A stretch of 64,000 nt of DNA from Quercus robur (taxonomy: Eukaryota; Streptophyta; Magnoliopsida; Fagales; Fagaceae): positions 25,538,530 to 25,602,529 of the forward strand of contig NC_065543.1 of the NCBI RefSeq assembly GCF_932294415.1, read 5' to 3'. Shown here in pieces: positions 44,601 to 57,543 of the stretch. Position 1 is the stretch's first letter. The number at the start of each line of letters is the position of its first letter. Below the pieces are notes generated by a model, which saw only the letters and a program-made list of their open reading frames with translations, was not told where the DNA came from and did not search any database. Both the position numbers and the translations under genes were made by a program.

Positions 44601-45439
44601 TACACATGGTATAACTCTAATCCAACTTTTTTTTTCTTTTGTAATAACTCCAACCTAACTTTTATATATATAAAAGCATATTACTCATGTTGGCATGAGT
44701 TATGTTTACATGGTATACCCTCGCAATTAGTTATGTTTACATTGATTGCTTCTTGTTTTGTTTCTACTAGTAAAACCACAGCTCTGAACCCTTGTCTTCA
44801 TGCACTGTTAAGGGTCTCTCTCTGATGTTCATGAAGTAACTTGGTGTTTTTTTTCTCCTACAAAACCATCATAGAAGCATCCTTGTTTGATGGTTTGGCC
44901 TATCCTATCTTTTAGTTTTAGGACAAAATTACTGTTAACAATAATTAATAGTATTGGCCAAGGTTTGCATTGGGTGAACCTGTTGTAACCAGTGGCTAGG
45001 TTTGGACTTGAACTTTCACTTTTGTTAACTTCAAGGGCCAAGATATATTTTTCCTAACTTCAAGCTTTGGATTGTGTGGAAGGCCTTGTTGGCATATAAA
45101 TCCGGAATTGTTATATTATTTTAATTTATATTTAATTTTAATAGTGGTTTAAGTAATCAAATTAAGTTATTATCGTTGTTAAATTAAAAAAAAAAAGTTA
45201 TTACTGTTGTTTATGATATATTATTATATGATTAGATTTGATATAGTAATATGTGTACTTATTTATTGAAGCATTGATACAAATACAAATTCACTTTACT
45301 TGTTTCATTTTAACTCATGTTTAATGCTTTTATTTATTTATTTATTTTTAAGGATGGTACTAGCAGAAATGAAGAGGACAACTCAAACAATAACAAGGAG
45401 GTCGAAAACAGCTTGGAGGGTGATTCAAAGGAAGACTAA
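41700..45439 (+). pseudogene. CACTA TNP-type gene (Transposase_24-like), broken
   Basis: Exons with good GT-AG sites can be followed on the + strand: a 5' piece around 41755-41800 and 42087-42130 (split by the MITE), 42409-42674 (GPNWFDDIWNMPP, GQPVGKN, WLGTIARRHDMCPISYVRWS), 43459-43680 (HKTELKENYYKPSIPKEALL, EYWFSQKG), 43797-43889 (KLHTLGSKSYAQTVDSI), 44035-44135 (GEMYEVTYSHSDGTAVNE) and 45353-45439 (acidic C-terminus, TAA). This is the Transposase_24 / PTTA type of accessory protein of plant En/Spm elements, thought to bind DNA. It has in-frame TAG codons at 42559-42561 and in the 43797 exon, and a frameshift near 43545. Phase 0 is kept at the three downstream exon joins. Confidence 0.7.
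41801..42074. mobile_element. Stowaway-like MITE
   Basis: The left end ctccctccgtcccactttgt, preceded by TA, is the common Tc1/mariner Stowaway terminus of plants. The right end has caaacaaagtgggac in inverted orientation, but its last bases are replaced by a repeat of aatattttgggaca seen also at 42017-42030, so the right terminus is damaged. It lies in what appears to be a coding exon of the CACTA TNP-type gene. Confidence 0.7.
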
Positions 45440-45689
45440 TATAGATCTTGTCATAATTCTAGTTGTTTAAGTTTAAAACAAGGTTTAATTTCAAGATTTC
45501 TTTGTATATTCTATATTTTAAAGTTTGAACTTATATGTTTTTTTATCTTTCGATGGATCAATTTTTCGTAATTATTGTACTATTGTATCAATTTTTAGTG
45601 ATTATTGTACTATTGTAATATCATAGTTAAACAAAAATGATATAAAATAAATTAAAAATAAATAAATAATAAAATATTTCAAAAATCAT

Positions 45690-46394
45690 ATAAAATATTA
45701 TCATTGATGACATAAAAATTTGGTCATAAATAACTTTATAGTGACGACAAAGTCCCTCGCAATTTATAGAATAGTGACATCCCTTAACCCCCTGCAAAAA
45801 CGTTTTAAATAACAGCTTAATGTTGACATTATTATTCTTAACTAATTGTGAGGGGTTAAAATCCCTTACAAATAAATTTTAGAGACGTCATTATGTCTCG
45901 TTAATTTGAAATTTGTGAATAACTAATTGTGAGGGTATAAAGGTCCTCACAAATAGTTACTTAACGACGACTACTTTCCCTTGCTAAAAATAAGTTGCGA
46001 GGGGTTAAAAGCTCTCACAAATAAATTTTAGCGATGCCATTATTTGTCTCTAGAATGTATGTCGTCAATTTGAAATTCGCAAATAACTAATTGCAAGGGT
46101 ATAAAGGTCTTCATAAATAGTTGTTAACGACGACTACTTCCTCTCACTAAAAATAAGTCGACTTTTCTCGTCATTTGGTAATATATTTGTGAAGATGGAT
46201 TTGTTTAGTAACGATAGTGGATTACCCTCGTAAATTATCTATTTGTGAAGGTATGGTCGCAAAATCTTTTTAGCAACAAGAGCAAATATGACGGCCTTTG
46301 AAGGCCATATGCCCTCGCCAATAACCTTTTGTGACGATATTTGAATTTTTACGAGGACATTTTACCCTCACTAGTAGACTCTTTTCTTGTAGTG
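45690..46394 (+). mobile_element. right end of a CACTA (En/Spm) element
   Basis: The last bases, read on the minus strand, are CACTACAAGAAAAGAGTC, the diagnostic CACTA terminus. The preceding 650 bp carry subterminal repeats: an approximately 170-bp unit present twice (about 45838-46000 and 46000-46165; taactaattg.gaggg, gacgactact, aaaaataagt) and many short cgaggg/ccctcg words in both orientations. The TNP-type gene lies immediately upstream in the expected place. The 3-bp TSD cannot be tested because the left end is not identified. Confidence 0.8.
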
Positions 46395-46406
46395 GAACAG
46401 ACATGA

Positions 46407-48867
46407 TGTCACGCTCCAAACCCCAAAGGGTCCAAAGCATGAGAAAGACATCTCAAAGTACCTGTAGATTTTTTTTTTTTCCTTTTTGACCATCCAATCC
46501 ACATAAATCATATACAGTACCAATATTAAGAATTATCATAATAGTTTCATTGAATATACTCTCAGAGTAAGTCAGAGCTCTAAGCAATAATTACAAGGAC
46601 TAATGGCCACAAAAGAATAGAGGTCTGAATAAATAATTACATATCATCAGCTTGTCCCATCAGTGGGAAAAACGTCACAACCACTATAATATATAAAAGA
46701 ATGAGTCAAGCCTATTCTAAGATGTACAACATCTAAAATCTCCATTACAAAGTTCAGCCTCCATCAGTAGTTAGTCTAACTATTATTAGCCAGCAAAAAG
46801 TTGTCACAAAAGATCATTGCCTACTCTGAAAAGTTTATAAAATAATGGAATGAGACAAAACCCAATAAGTAGCATATTTAATGGGGGTGGGGGAAATGCA
46901 AGTTTCATCTTCAATAATAATAATATGATAAGAATGATTTAATAATGAAACACAAAGTTTCCCAAAGTAAATACCTTGAAACTATATACTATAATCTGTG
47001 AGCATCAACAATATAATTTCTAAAGCCATAATATCTGACATAAGATAAATTATCACAAATATACCACACTATCATATAGATTAGTTAGGAGATCCACCCA
47101 TTCACAACTAACATGATATTGCCCTTTCTAGTATGCAGAATCTTGACCCCATGGATAGCAGCCTCACCCATACCCTCAAGGTTTTCTTTCCCACTATGGG
47201 CAGCAGAGAGAGCGCATCAAATAGGACCTCTCTTGCATGTGGTCTCTTGGTCCCATAGGCAGCAGCCTCACCCACACACAATCAAGGAACCTCTTCCCCC
47301 CATGGGCAGCAGGGAAGAACGCGTCATCCAAAGTGAAAGGACACTGACCTGGATTTGATTCCGTTATCACAAAGACTACAAAAACCAAATCGGGTGATCA
47401 CCGGGAAATCACACATGGCATGGTGTTAAAATCACATAAAGCTCACAGGTTACATATACTTTGAAACACATAATTTATGTCTAGGTAATTTCAGAAAAAC
47501 CTTAAATAATCTAACTTCCGCAAAGTTTGTAAGGTTTCAACTTCATTCTTGTCAAGAGATTTTTCTATCAATTTCCCACATTACAAGACAAGATAAGTAT
47601 CTTCAAATTTTATAATATATCATAAAATCCATGATTTCCTTATCAAAGATTAAATAAAATATGCTCATTTTTTCATATCAACAATTCATGCATTTCCCCA
47701 AATATAATACTAAATATGGTGCATTTTCATATATAATCATACATATATTAAGGTTATGACACTATAGTTTTAGGAAATATATAATTTCCATAGGTATTTT
47801 CTAAAAGTGTGTCTAACCCAAAAACATCATTTATGCAACATCTTTATTTTTCAAAAATCCCATTAAAAAGCTACTTACCTCGCAACCGCAAAAGCCTAAT
47901 TCTCTAAGCTCCAAGGAGATTAGCTAGAAGCTAAACAATATCAAGTAAACCGATCACAATGAGAATAGAGTTTGAAATATTATCTAGCTACAATTTAGGA
48001 ATTACCAAATGAGCACTTAATTAAGCAAGCCTAGTATTTAACCTCATCAATAATAATATATCCTACTTCCAAAGTTTCTCAACAAATTGATTCACAAGGA
48101 ATAAACTCCAATTTATAAAGTTGATCCTATTTAATATCATTTCCAACATTATGACTAACTTCCATAAAATTTACACTACATCATTAAGAGAACCACGAAA
48201 GCAAAATCAAAATATCCTCCAAGACAAGAAATTTTAGAACTTCAACTAACTCCAAATAAACCCAATGGCAACGGAAAAATTATATTTATCAACCATCACA
48301 TGATATAACTCAAAGCCTCAAAATTTTCCACCATACATAAACCTTAGGTAGTCATCATTAGCACAAACCATATACCCACTCATCAAATAATTCCACCAAT
48401 ACAAAACCCATACATACAAACACATAAAAATCACTTCTAATGCTCATAAATCACATGAGTATTATTATTAAAGCTTAGATAAAAATAACCTCAAGCAAAA
48501 TTGTAAAACCCACCAAAAAGATTAGAAATTTTTACCTCAAAAAAAGGATGTGAAGGTGCTTATGGGTTCTCAACAATTTTCCGGTGATCTTGTTGGAAAA
48601 ATGATGGTGGAGATGTTGATTTGGAGTGGGTACTGTGGGAGAGGATGAGGGAGTATGAGAGAAATGTTTGTGTTGTGTTGAGAGAAAATGAAAAAAGAAA
48701 GGAAAAAAAATGAAGTAAGTGAGCTGACCAAAGAGGAGATAAGATGAGTGAAATGAGTGGTGGGGAAGGGGGTTAGGTGGGGTAGTTGGGAGGCACATGG
48801 GAGCTAAAAAATCTGTCCCCCCACCCCCCTCATTTTTTTTTTTTTGGGGTCTGATTGGGATGTTACA
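46407..48867 (-). repeat. 3' LTR of the gypsy element
   Basis: 2461 bp, TGTCACGCTCC...GATGTTACA on the + strand. Homologous along its length to 53577-56024. The short ORFs inside (for example at 47113 and 48532) recur in the other LTR with changes and are not genes. Confidence 0.92.
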
Positions 48868-48884
48868 TTCTTCCCCTCTTATAG
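48868..48884 (-). other. polypurine tract of the gypsy element
   Basis: The + strand reads ttcttcccctcttatag, so the minus strand has AAGAGGGGAAGAA directly before the 3' LTR. It sets the LTR boundary. Confidence 0.8.
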
Positions 48885-48904
48885 AAAATTCGTCCTCGAA
48901 ATTT

Positions 48905-51900
48905 TACGTACCATGATTCTGAAAAAGGCTTGGGTATCTCGACAACATATCATCCTCACGCTCCCAAGATGCCTCTTTCATTAAATGATTCTTCCAAAGC
49001 ACCTTTATCCAAGATATAGTTCTATTGCGTAACACTTGCTCCTTACGATCCAAAATCTCTACCGGAACTTCTTCATATGATAAGTCATCTCTAATCTAAA
49101 GAGGCTCATAGCTCAAAACATTTGAAGGATTAGGAATGTATTTCCTTAACATAGACTCATGGAAAACATTATGAATTCTTGACAAGGCTAGTGGTAGGGC
49201 AATTCTATATGCAACTTCGCCCACTCTCTCCAAGACCTCAAAAGGCCCTACAAACCTAGGGCTTAACTTACCCTTTTTGCGAAATCTCATTACTCCTTTC
49301 ATAGGTGCAATCCGTAGGAAAACTTTATCTCCAATTTCAAGTTCCAAAGCCTTCCCTTTAATGTCATAATAGCTCTTTTGTCTACTTTGGGCTGCTCGAA
49401 GTCAATCACGAATCATATTTACCTTTTCACAAGTCCTCTAAATAATCTTTGGCCCCAAGAGTTTTCGTTCTCCAACCTCATCCCAACAAATTAGGGATCT
49501 ACACTTTCTCCCATGCAAAGCCTCATAAGGTGCTACTTTGATACTTGAATGGTAACTATTATTGTAAGCAAACTCCACCAAAGGTAAGTGACTAGCCCAA
49601 CTCCCTTTAAAATCCAAAACACATGCTCTCAACATATCTTCTAGAGTTTGAATAGTCCTTTCAGACTGTCCATCTATTTGAGGGTGGAAAGCTATGCTAA
49701 AATTCAATCTAGTACCCAAGTCCTTTTGCACACCACCCAAAAAATGAGCAGCAAACCTTAAATCTCTATCTGAAACAATACAAGCAGGCACTCCATGAAG
49801 TCTCACAATCTCATTAACATAGAGCTGAGCTAACTGATCAAGGGAGTAGTTCATCTGAATAGGGAGAAAATGAGCTGATTTTGTCATTCTATCAACAATC
49901 ACCCAAATAGCATCATGACCCTTAGGAGATCTCGGCAATCCTAAAATGAAATCCATTGTGATTTTCTCCCACTTCCATTGGGGAAGAGGAAGTGGTTGCA
50001 ACAAACCTGAGGGTCGTTGCTGCAGCACCTTAACTTGCTGACAAGTCAAACATTGCTCTACAAAGTGAGCAATCTCCCTTTTCATATTATTCCACCAAGT
50101 TTTCACAAAGATCACGGTACATCTTTGTACTACCTAGATGTATTGTATATGGGGAATAGTGAGCCTCATCTAGAATCTCCTTTTTAATCAATGGATCATT
50201 TGGCACACAAAGTCTACTCCCAAATCTCAAAGCACCATCTTTAGAAATAGAAAAATCAGATTTCTTTCCACTACACACCTCATCCTTGATTTTCTTTAAA
50301 TGTGGGTCATCGGCCTGTGACAATTTAATTATTTCCACCAAAGTTGGTTGAACACTCAAACTAGCCAGGTAGACCTTAGAATGGCCCATAACAACCTCAA
50401 TCTCCATCCTTTCAAGATCCCGAATAATTTCCTTTCGAGTGGTTAGCAAAGCAGCTGAAAAACTTGAAGGCTTTCTACTAAGAGCATCAGCTACAACATT
50501 AGCCTTACCAGGATGATAGTTAGTAGAACAATCGTAATCCTTAACCAGTTCCAACCATCTCCGTTGCCTCATATTGAACTCCTTCTAGGTAAAGAAATAC
50601 TTTAAACTTTTATAATCAGTGAAAATCTCGCATCTTTCCCATACAAATAATGTCTCCAAATTTTCAAAGCAAAAAAAACTGCAGCAAACTCCAAGTCATA
50701 AGTGGGTAATTTTTCAACTAACGAGAGGCATAAACCACAACCTTCCCATTTTGCATCAACACACAGCCAAGTCCCTTATGAGAAGCATCACTATAAATGA
50801 CAAAACCCCCCGTACCTAAAGGGATAGTTAACACTAGAGTTGTGACCAATCACTTTAGCACTTGGAAGCTTTTCTCACATTCTTCCTTCCACTCAAATTT
50901 AACATTCGTCTAAGTTAATTGTGTCAAAGGAGCTGCAATGCGGGAAACTTCTAACCTCACTCACATTTGTAGGCCTATCCCAATTAACCACCGCTTCTAT
51001 CTTATTAGGATCCACTGTAATTAAATCCTTATATATCACATGGCCCAAGAATACTACTTGATTCAACCAAAATTCACACATCTTCAGTTTAGCATACAAC
51101 TTCCTTTCTCTTAGAATCTGTAAAAAATCCTCAAGTGTTCTTCATGCTCTTCTTGACTCTTAGAATAAATCAAAATATCATCAATGAACACAATGACAAA
51201 TCGATCCAAGTACTCATGAAATACCCTATTCATCAAATCCATAAAAGCAACAGGGGCATTAGTTAATCCAAATGGCATCACCAAAAATTCATAATGATCA
51301 TATCTAGTCTGAAAGGCCGTCTTTGGTATATCCTCACCCTTAATCTTCAACCGGTGGTAACCAGAACGAAGATAAATCTTAGAAAAGACTTGTGCTCCTT
51401 GCAAATGATCAAATAGGTCATCAATACGAGGCAAAGGATATTTATTCTTTATGGTGACTCTATTAAGCTCACGATAATCAATACATAACCTCATAGACCC
51501 ATCCTTTTTCTTGACAAATAAAATTGGAGCACCCCAAGGCGAGGCACTAGGGCGAATAAACCCCTTATCCAGCAATTCTACTAATTGCTCCTTAAGTTTT
51601 TTCAACTCTGTGGGCACCATTCTATATGGTGCCTTAGAAATGGGTGTAGTGCCAGGAAAGAGATCAATAGAGAACTCAATCTCACGATCCGGGGGTAACC
51701 CAGGTAGATCATCAGGAAAAACATCCAAAAATTCCCTCACAATGGGAATGTCTCCTATCTCCAATTCTCTACTTTGTAAATCCACTACACTAGCAACGAA
51801 TCCTTGGCATCCCTTTCTAAGTAAGCGGTTTGCTTGTATGCATGATATCACACGAGGCATAAAAAGCAAACATGAAGCCTTAAATAGAAATTCTGATTCA

Positions 51901-52572
51901 CTTGGAGTTCTAAACACCACCTCTTTCTCAAAACAATGCACACTAGCATGGTAAGAAGCCAACCAATCCATGCCCAAAATAACATCAAAATCATGCATAT
52001 CTAACAACACCAAATCAGCCAATAACTCTCTACCCTCAACACAAATAATACAAGACTTAAGCACAAGATTAGTCATTAAAGTATCACCAATAGGAGTAGA
52101 AACTGATAACTCAAAATCAAGTAGTTTGGGGCTCTTGTCATGATTTTTAACAAATGCACAAGAAACAAAAGAATGTGTGGAACCAGGATCAAAAAGAACT
52201 TTAGCGTGTGCGGAGAACAAAGGAAGTATACCTGCCACCACTGTATCTGTGGCCTGAGCATCCTGAGTAGTCAAGGCATACACTTTACCTTGCACCTTCT
52301 TCCCATTGTCATTATCCTTTGCAACTTGAGATGAGGAAGAGGAACCCGAGCCCTTAGAACTTGGGCAATCTCTAGCAAAGTGTCTAGGTTGCTTACAAGT
52401 AAAGCAAATCTTGACCCCATCACAATTTTGTCCATCATGAAGTTTACCACGACGAGAACAAGCCTTCTTATCACCAGACTGAGGATAGGCACTCTTGATA
52501 TGCCTAGAAGATTGTCCTCTATTACCCAACTTTTTAAAGAATCCTTTCTTATGCCCTTGACCCTTACCATGT
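48905..52572 (-). pseudogene. gypsy pol remnant: PR, RT, RH, INT, chromodomain
   Basis: Minus-strand order: CCHC knuckle [14 protein letters not shown] (about 52410), protease [13 protein letters not shown] (about 52190), RT with [17 protein letters not shown] and FIDD (52000-51111), RNase H with RQRRWLELVKDYDC (about 50570), integrase with CLTCQQVK, MDF, VSDRD and GQSERTIQTLEDM (50115-49438), and a chromodomain-like tail with YEEVPV and LWKNH (49100-48905). The integrase DDE triad is present. Breaks: the protease motif has Pro where Ser or Thr is expected; the first RT catalytic Asp is Tyr ([11 protein letters not shown]); frameshifts lie near 51110, 50900, 50100 and 49400; a stop lies at about 49098. 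The chromodomain of this lineage is thought to steer integration to heterochromatin. Confidence 0.9.
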
Positions 52573-53350
52573 TAAGAATTAGAAGGCCCTTGCTTCTTTT
52601 CACTCTCCTTGGAAACGGGGTTGTACTTAAAGTCTTCTTCAAGACTCATTGCCCGCTTCATAGCCTTAGTAAAAGTATCCACTCCAAAGGCTATAATAAG
52701 AGGGCGAATCCTACCATTAAGGCCTCTCGAAACCTTTTCACTTTCTTGGACTCATCCGGAATCAAGTAAGGAGCAAAGCGAGAGATCTCAACAAACTTAG
52801 CAGCATACTCCTCCACTGTCATAGCCCCCTGAACCAAATCAGAAAATTCTCTTGCTTTACAGTCCCTCACTACATCGGGGAAGTATGTCCCATGAAAAAC
52901 TTCCTTAAACTTATCCCAAGTAATGGGAGTGTCACTTCCCAACTCCATCCTCAACAATTGCTCAGTGCTTGACCACCATCTTTTAGCAGAACCTTGAAGA
53001 GCAAAAGTGGTATACATCACCTTCTGAGCATCAGTTCATTCAAGGGCTCTCGATAATTTTTTATCTTTACCAACCAATTCTTTGCTACCACAAGATCAGG
53101 CTCCCTATCAAAAGTTGGAGGGTTTTGCTTATGGAAATCCCCAAAAGTGCAACCCTCCCTCCTACGTTCACCACCTTGGACTGCTCTAGCAATCCTAGCA
53201 TAAATCCTGTCTGCCACTGCTACCTCATCAATCTCACCACCATCAGGAGTGACAGATCTCTCATGCTTTTGGCATTGCCTACGGCCATGCTCTGGATTTG
53301 TAACCTCATCCACATGCCGTACTTTACGTGCTTTCTTTTTTAGGAGGCAT
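52573..53350 (-). pseudogene. gypsy gag remnant
   Basis: A start codon at 53350-53348 begins MPPKK and is followed within a few codons by a frameshift. The Gag core has WWSSTEQLL, FKEVFHGTYFPDVVRDCKA and LVQGAMTVEEYAAKFVEISR (about 52990-52790), the retrotransposon gag domain. Frameshifts occur near 53330, 53070 and 52690, with a stop at about 52573 before the zinc knuckle. The ORF that extends upstream to 53472 has no gag-like N-terminus. Confidence 0.85.
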
Positions 53351-53564
53351 AGTGTACCAAGGTACTTATACCTATACCCAAGAAACAAGCAAGTAAAGCA
53401 CAATGCAACATAGAAGGTTAGCATAGAAAAGATAGATAAGGAAAAATGAATAGCAGGTGCAAGCTGAACCAAAGGTACAAAATAAAGAATTCATCAAACC
53501 CCTAATGCTCTGACTTAGATCAAAATTAATTCCTATTTTCAAAGTCTACAGAATCATAACCTAA

Positions 53565-53576
53565 GCTCTGATACCA
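53565..53576 (-). other. primer-binding site of the gypsy element, tRNA-iMet type
   Basis: The minus strand reads TGGTATCAGAGC, next to the inner LTR end at 53577. Same primer class as the copia element at 9387. Confidence 0.88.
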
Positions 53577-56024
53577 TTCACGTCCTAAACCCCAAAGGGT
53601 CCAAAGCATGAGAAAGACATCTCAAAGTACCTATAGATTTTTTTTCCTTTTTGACCATCCAATCCACATAAATCATATCCAGTACCAACATCAAGAATTA
53701 TCATAATAATTCCGTTGAATATAATCTCAGAGTAAGTCAAAACTTTAAGCAATAATTACAAGGACCAATGGCTACAAAATAATAAATGTCTGAATAAATA
53801 ATTACATATCATCAGCTTGTCCCATCAGTGGGAAAAACGTCACAACTACTATAATATACAAAAGAATGAGTCAAACCTATTCTAAGATGTACAACATCTA
53901 AAATCTCCATTACAAAGTTCAGCCTCCATAAGTAGTTACTCTAACTACTATTAGCCATCAAAAAGTTGTCTCAAAAGATCGTTGTCTACTCTAAAAAGTT
54001 TATAAAATAATGAAATGAGATAGAGCCCAGTAAGTAACATATTTAATGGGGGTGGGGGAAAAGCAAGTTTCATCTTCAATAATAATAATATGACAAAAAT
54101 GATTTAATAATGAAACACAAAGTTTCTCAAAGTAAATACCTTGAAACTATATACTATAATCTGTGAGCATCACAATATAATTTCCAAAACCATAATATCT
54201 AACATAAGATAAATTATCACAAATATACCACACTACCATATAGACCGATCAAGGGATCCACCCATTCACAACTGGCATGATATTGTCCTCTCTAGTATGC
54301 AGACTCTTGGCCCCACGGACAGCAGCCTCACCCATACCCTTAAGGTTTTTCTCTCCCCCCATGGGCAGCAGAGAGAGCACGTCAAATAGGACCTCTCTTG
54401 CATGTAGTCTCTTGGCCCTATGGGCAGCAGCCTTATCCATACACAATTAAGGAAACTGTTCCCCCCATGGGTAGCAGGGAAGAATGCATCATCCAAAGTG
54501 AAAAGGCACTAACCTGGATTTGATTTCATTGTCACAAAGACTACGAAAACCAAATCGGGTGATCACCAGGAAATCACACATGGCATGGTGTTAAAACCAC
54601 ATAAAGCTCACAGTTTACATATACTTTGAAACACATAATTTATGTCTAGGTAATTTCAGAAAAACCTTAAATAATCTAACTTCCACAGAGTTTGTAAGGT
54701 TTCAACTTCATTCTTGTCAAGATTTTACTATCAATTTTCCACATAACAAGACAAGATAAGCATCTTCAAATTTTATAATATACCATAAAATCCATGATTT
54801 CCTTATCAAAGATTAAATAAAAGATGCTCATTTTTTCATATCAACAATTCATGCATTTCCCCAAATATAATACTAAATATGATGCATTTTCATATATAAT
54901 CATACATATATTAAGGTTATGACACAATAGTTTTAGGAAAATATAATTTCCATAGGTAGTTTCCAAAAGTGTGTCTAACCCAAAAACATCATTTATTTAA
55001 CATGTTTATTTTTCAAAAATCTCATTAAAAAACTACTTACCTCGCAACCGCAAAAGCCTAATTCTCCGAGCTCCAAAGAGATTAGCTAGAACCTAAACAA
55101 TATCAAGTAAACCTATCACAATGAGAATACAGTTTGAAATATTATCTAGCTACAATTTAAGAATTTCCAAATGAGCAATTAATTAGGCAAGCCTAGTATT
55201 TAATCTCATCAATAATAATATATCCCACTTCCAAAGTTTCTCAACAAATTGATTCACAAGGCATAAACTCCAATTTATAAAGTTGATCCCATTTAATATC
55301 ATCTCCAACATTATGACTAGCTTCCATAAAATTTGCACTGCATCATTAAGAGACCCATGAAAGCAAAATCAAAATATCCTCCAAGACAAGAAATTTTAGA
55401 ACTTCAACTAATTCCAAATAAACCCAATGGCAATGGAAAAATTAGATTTACCAACCATCACATGATATAACTCAAAACCTCTAAATTTTCCACCATACAT
55501 AGACCTTAGGTAGTCATCATTAGCACAACCATTTACCCACTCATCAAATAATTCCACCAATACAAAACCCATACATACAAACATATAAAAATCACTTCTA
55601 ATGCTTATAAATCACATGGGTATCATTATTAAAGCTTAGATAAAAATAACCTCAAGAAAAAGTGTAAAACCCACAGAAAAGATTAGAAATTTTTACCTCA
55701 AAAAAAGGATGTGAAGGTGCTTATGGGTTCTTAACAATTTTCAGGTGATCTTGCCAGAAAAATGATGGTAGAGATGTTGATTTGAGTGGGTATTTGTGGG
55801 AGAGAATGAGGGAGTATGAGAGAAATGTTCGTGTTGTGTTGAGAGAAAATGAAAAAAGAAAGAAAAGAAATGAAGTGAGCCGGCCAAAGAGGAGATAAGA
55901 GGAGTGAAATGAGTGGTGGGGAAGGGGGTTAGGTGGGGTAGTTGGGAGGCATGTGGGAACTGAAAAATCTGCACCCCCCCCCCCCTCTCGCTTTTTTTTT
56001 TTTGGGTCTGACTGGGACATTACA
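53577..56024 (-). repeat. 5' LTR of the gypsy element
   Basis: 2448 bp, homologous to 46407-48867. Its inner end (ttcacgtcc) has lost a base or two compared with the tgtcacgctcc of the other LTR, so the exact first base is uncertain by one or two. The outer end gggacattaca is followed by the TSD catga. Confidence 0.9.
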
Positions 56025-56141
56025 CATGATGTGTGTTAGGTATTAGGGTTAGACATACTTACCTGTTTATTTGCACTGCCATATGTTTTTGGCTTATTAA
56101 TCAAATTTGGATTTTTTTTTTTCAAATTATGTCTTGGCGGC

Positions 56142-57543
56142 CGAGATCTAGTAGGGATCGTGGGAAGGCTCCCATTATTGTTCCATCCTAAGCGGACTTA
56201 TCCAACAGTGATGATGACACTGTTTTGGCTAGAGAGCAAGTTGCATGGACCTTTCAGAGGTGCTTTGATCAAGGAGGTGATGACCCACGCCCCTTGGGGG
56301 TATACATATAGCATATCGCACTAGGAGTCGATGTTCAACAGAGACTACTAGTGCCTCATCTCAGTCTTGTACTAGTCTACGAGGAGGTTATTCATAGTTC
56401 CCTTGGGCCGAGGAGGGAGGAGGCCTAAGGGGCAACAAGCTTAGAGACGAGCTCATGTTTGATGTGGATGCTGACTTGGAGGCTGATAATACAGCTGGGC
56501 TAGTCCTAACGCTCCTAAGTGCAGGAGTTGTAGACCGAGGTTCCCACCTTGTCAGGCTGGATCGGAGGCCTATACTAGAGAGACTAATGACAGCATTGAG
56601 GACACCCATCTACAACATGATTTGAAGAGGCATCCTTCTGCTCAGGCATGGATGGGTCAGGTACGCTTTTCCTTTCCCTTTCGTTTGTTGGTTCAGTGTG
56701 TATATATATATATATATATATTATGTGTGTTGACCGAAAGCCCTTCTTTAATTTTGAGCACAGGGCACTGATAGGGTTCACGGCCGAGGGGCATTGTTTT
56801 CGTTTTCCCTTCACTTATTTCATGCCTCTACTGATGCGCGCTATCGCACCTTCCTGATGGAGTAGGGACTCGAGGCCTTTCTTCACATTCCGCCTTGTTC
56901 CATGAGGCATGGGTTTCCTGAGGCTTTGGTGCAGTGGTTTCATGTTGAGACGGGCACTTTTTACTTGAGCTGCGGGGAGTATGCAATCCTTCCCTTTGAT
57001 CGGACGGCCATCTTGGATCTTAGATTTGGAGGGGAGCCAGTTCTGACTGAATTTGTGAGCTTCACAATGGTGAGCAAGCTTTTTGGCATTCCTTACCCTA
57101 TTACTAGAATGATTAGAGGGTACTTCGAGCCTACTAATGAGCCCTAGATTCATATGCGGTGGCTGGAGGAGAACATTCCTTGGACGGCAGAGGTGGACGA
57201 CGTCACTCTTAAGCGATTCTTCTTCTACTTCATCAATAGTTGCCTATTGGGCAATAACCAGTCAGTGCTGACTTGTAGGTTGCCGGCAGACATGAGAGTG
57301 GTGTTCGTCATAGGGGCCTATGATTGGGGGTCCTTTTCCTACAGATTTTTCATTGCCTATTTGAGGCAAATGTCATGCCAGGGCTTCAGGAGCCTTGAAG
57401 GTTGTTGGCGCATTCTAACTTGGTGGTGTGGACACAATAGAGAGTCATTACCTAGTTTGTGCAATGGTTTAGGAACCATATATATAGCGTCCTCTCGAGA
57501 AAGGACCATTTTGATCTTACTACCAGAGATATGTGTTCGAAAT
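56142..57543 (+). pseudogene. plant mobile domain (PMD) protein, broken
   Basis: The ATG at 56142 gives MSWRPRSSRDRGKAPIIVPS and then a stop. The frame continues with ARE..WTFQRC. Later come ILLLRHGWVR (about 56615-56650), a possible intron with an AT repeat (56650-56762), GHCFRFPFTYFMP, then IPPCSMRHGFPEALVQWFHV, ETGTFYL..GEYAI and RMIRGYF (56880-57125), and RWLEENIPW and FVIGAYDWGSFSYRFFIAYL (57155-57360). The W..ET.TF.L..GE pattern is the plant mobile domain signature, found in MAIN-like host proteins and carried by many plant transposons. There are at least four stops. It directly adjoins Tat-like sequence at 57545, so it is more likely transposon-borne than a host gene. Confidence 0.6.

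Larger units (their letters stand above)
46407..56024 (-). mobile_element. complete Ty3/gypsy chromovirus, Tekay/Del type
   Basis: 9618 bp with two 2.45-kb LTRs, a perfect 5-bp TSD catga (46402-46406 and 56025-56029), primer site, polypurine tract, and gag-PR-RT-RH-INT-chromodomain in gypsy order on the minus strand. The coding region is degenerate. Over about 320 sampled bases the LTRs differ at about 21, roughly 6%, so the insertion is much older than 30117-36373. It landed 12 bp from the CACTA terminus. Confidence 0.93.

Noticed and set aside
47113-47358. ORFs in the gypsy LTRs (also near 54266 and 55721)
   Set aside because: They lie in LTR sequence, recur in the other LTR with disrupting changes, and have no domain.
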